The notes under the pieces: model-generated | Seen by the model: only the letters and a program-made list of their open reading frames with translations | Databases searched by the model: none | Told to the model about the DNA's origin: nothing | Part shown: piece after piece, positions 62,975-64,000 of the stretch | Position numbering within the stretch: the stretch's first letter is position 1 | How the letters are laid out: each line of letters starts with the position of its first letter | Position numbers and translations under genes: made by a program | From: Methanolobus sp. ZRKC5 | GTDB lineage: Archaea > Halobacteriota > Methanosarcinia > Methanosarcinales > Methanosarcinaceae | Assembly: GCF_038446525.1 (NCBI RefSeq) | Contig: NZ_CP151792.1 | Location: 1,984,001-2,048,000, forward strand | Reading direction: 5' to 3' | DNA: 64,000 nt

Positions 62975-63010
62975 GAATCCTATGTACTAGGTTACAGTAT
63001 TTAAACATTT
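62975..63010 (-). promoter_or_regulatory. nif operon promoter with palindromic candidate operator
   Basis: On the minus strand GTTTAAATA (62998-63006) is a good TATA box. It is followed within a few bases by CCTA-GTACA-TAGG (62979-62991), a perfect inverted repeat at the expected start region. Repressor binding there, for example by NrpR, is plausible but unproven. Confidence 0.5.
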
Positions 63011-63048
63011 CTATTATTGGATTCTGTTAAGTTAAGGAGTATGAAAAT

Positions 63049-63723
63049 ATGAACGAAAATCAAAATTTTAATATACACCCTGATAATTTAATTAAGTTAA
63101 TGTCAAATGAAAAATATGATAAATCTATTCATGAAAATTTCACACTTAAATATAATGGGGGTGCGGTAGAATCACATGAAATGAATGCAAATGATCTTGC
63201 TAAATCATTAATGGCTTTATCAAATGTACTTGAACGAGTTACATACATTACAAACGGATCAAATTCTAATATATTTGTCAAAGTAAAAGGTTCATTTAAA
63301 CCGGGGTCATTTGATGTTGATCTTGTAACTCTTTTGACGTGTGCTGGTGTACAAACAGTTGTAAATTCGGTTGCTATTATAGGATTTATAAAAGATAATT
63401 TTAAATCATTGATATGGTTTTTCAAAAAAACGAAAGGAGAAAAAATTGAATCAATAAACCATCTTGATAGTAACAATATTGAATTGATTTTGAATAACTG
63501 TGAGAAAATCACAGTTAATAACTATGTGTTAGCCGCATATCAAGATAAAGTTGTAAGAAAGGAAATTGAAAATTTTGTATCTCCATTAGAAGATATGGAC
63601 ATGTCAGATATTACATTATTACATAATGGCATTGAACAAACAAAAATCACACGTGATGAACGAAAATATTTTTACGCACCTGGTGAAGATGTGATTGTTA
63701 ATAAAAGTACTGATTATTTGTAA
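63049..63723 (+). pseudogene. hypothetical protein truncated by IS66-like insertion
   Basis: A 224-codon frame with AAGGAG before the ATG. The protein has a conserved-looking first half (MNANDLAKSLMALSNVLERV...VKGSFKPGSFDVDLV, then a hydrophobic segment VQTVVNSVAIIGFI). It resembles phage/defence-associated DUF families of uncertain role (DUF7946-like by eye). The stop codon TAA is made by the first bases of the insertion element's terminal repeat (GTAAC..., starting at 63720). The original C-terminus is therefore lost or lies beyond the element. Its base composition is more AT-rich than the nif genes. Confidence 0.7.
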
Positions 63724-64000
63724 CTATTCAGCCTGACTGTTTTAATGATGCAAAAAACAATATACTATGGCTTCATTCTATGTGTTAAAAAATATTCAGT
63801 AAAATATCATAAAAAACGTCTATCAATCTGAGGGGATTTGTATAGACCGCGAAGAAATACTTGCAGTTTATGAAGCTGGTCCAGAAGCAGTAGTAGAACT
63901 TGTAACTCGATTACTTGGGATAATTGAACATCAATCTCTCCAAATTGCACAACTTGAAGAGCGTGTCAGGCATTTGGAAGAAATGCTTGAAAAGAATAGT
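63720..64000 (+). mobile_element. IS66-like insertion sequence, left end (continues beyond window)
   Basis: The end GTAACTATTCAGCCTG is identical to the 16-bp terminal repeat of the MITE at 32831. About 120 bases further in begins a transposase frame of IS66 type. The preceding 8 bases (GATTATTT, 63712-63719) should be repeated after the far end if the element is intact. Confidence 0.85.
63842..64000 (+). CDS. IS66 family transposase, N-terminal part
   Basis: The first 53 codons are visible before the window ends: DREEILAVYEAGPEAVVELV followed by a coiled-coil LEERVRHLEEMLEKN, the N-terminal pattern of IS66 transposases in methanosarcinal genomes. Between the upstream stop and the first ATG (inside the coiled coil) there is no ATG, GTG or TTG. 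GAGGGG lies six bases before an ATA that gives the expected start, so an AUA start is suggested. Confidence 0.75.
   Translation, partial: MDREEILAVYEAGPEAVVELVTRLLGIIEHQSLQIAQLEERVRHLEEMLEKNS

Overview
This window reads as chromosome from an AT-rich methanogenic archaeon of the Methanosarcinaceae. The main evidence is the chromatin protein MC1, a heterodisulfide reductase subunit pair (HdrC-HdrB), an F420H2:NADP oxidoreductase, MptA-type GTP cyclohydrolase, archaeosine radical SAM enzyme RaSEA, a split GMP synthetase, archaeal promoters (TATA boxes) and a nif cluster in the archaeal order H-I1-I2-D-K-E-N. A methylotrophic genus such as Methanolobus, Methanococcoides or Methanomethylovorans fits, but the sequence alone does not settle the genus. 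Layout: 0-20 kb is core metabolism: a Y-family polymerase, the rps17e-dapA-dapB operon (lysine), pyrB-pyrI (pyrimidines), a fused hexulose-phosphate synthase/RraA protein, a prepilin peptidase, recQ, guaAb, raSEA, argB, MC1, mptA, an M20 hydrolase, two GNATs and tRNA-Arg(CCU). At 18.9-20.3 kb lies hdrCB without hdrA. From 20.7 to 29.5 kb is a nitrogen assimilation block: glnA, a three-gene archaeal glutamate synthase, a fused ferredoxin/FrhB-like F420 oxidoreductase, a second glnA and an F420:NADP oxidoreductase. Nitrogen fixed by the nitrogenase at 55-63 kb would feed into it, probably with F420H2 as electron donor for GOGAT. From 29.7 to 43 kb is accessory, largely cell-envelope material: acidic secreted proteins, two paralogous secreted proteins, a membrane-anchored winged-helix protein, an ABC transporter with an S-layer-type partner, and a secreted transglutaminase-like protein. 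It also holds a 194-bp MITE and two copies of a structured leader element about 232 bp long. A compact redox operon follows, with three tandem Rieske proteins, a glutaredoxin, a ferredoxin:thioredoxin-reductase catalytic subunit and a nitroreductase. Then come two giant paralogous surface proteins (about 2014 and 1708 residues) with thrombospondin-type-3 calcium repeats and an unusual internal hydrophobic block. The nif operon is followed by a gene cut short by an IS66-like element that runs off the right edge; its terminal repeat is identical to that of the MITE. An unexpected pattern across the window is that four genes have good Shine-Dalgarno sequences placed for AUU, AUC or AUA starts; three of these have no canonical start that gives a complete protein.
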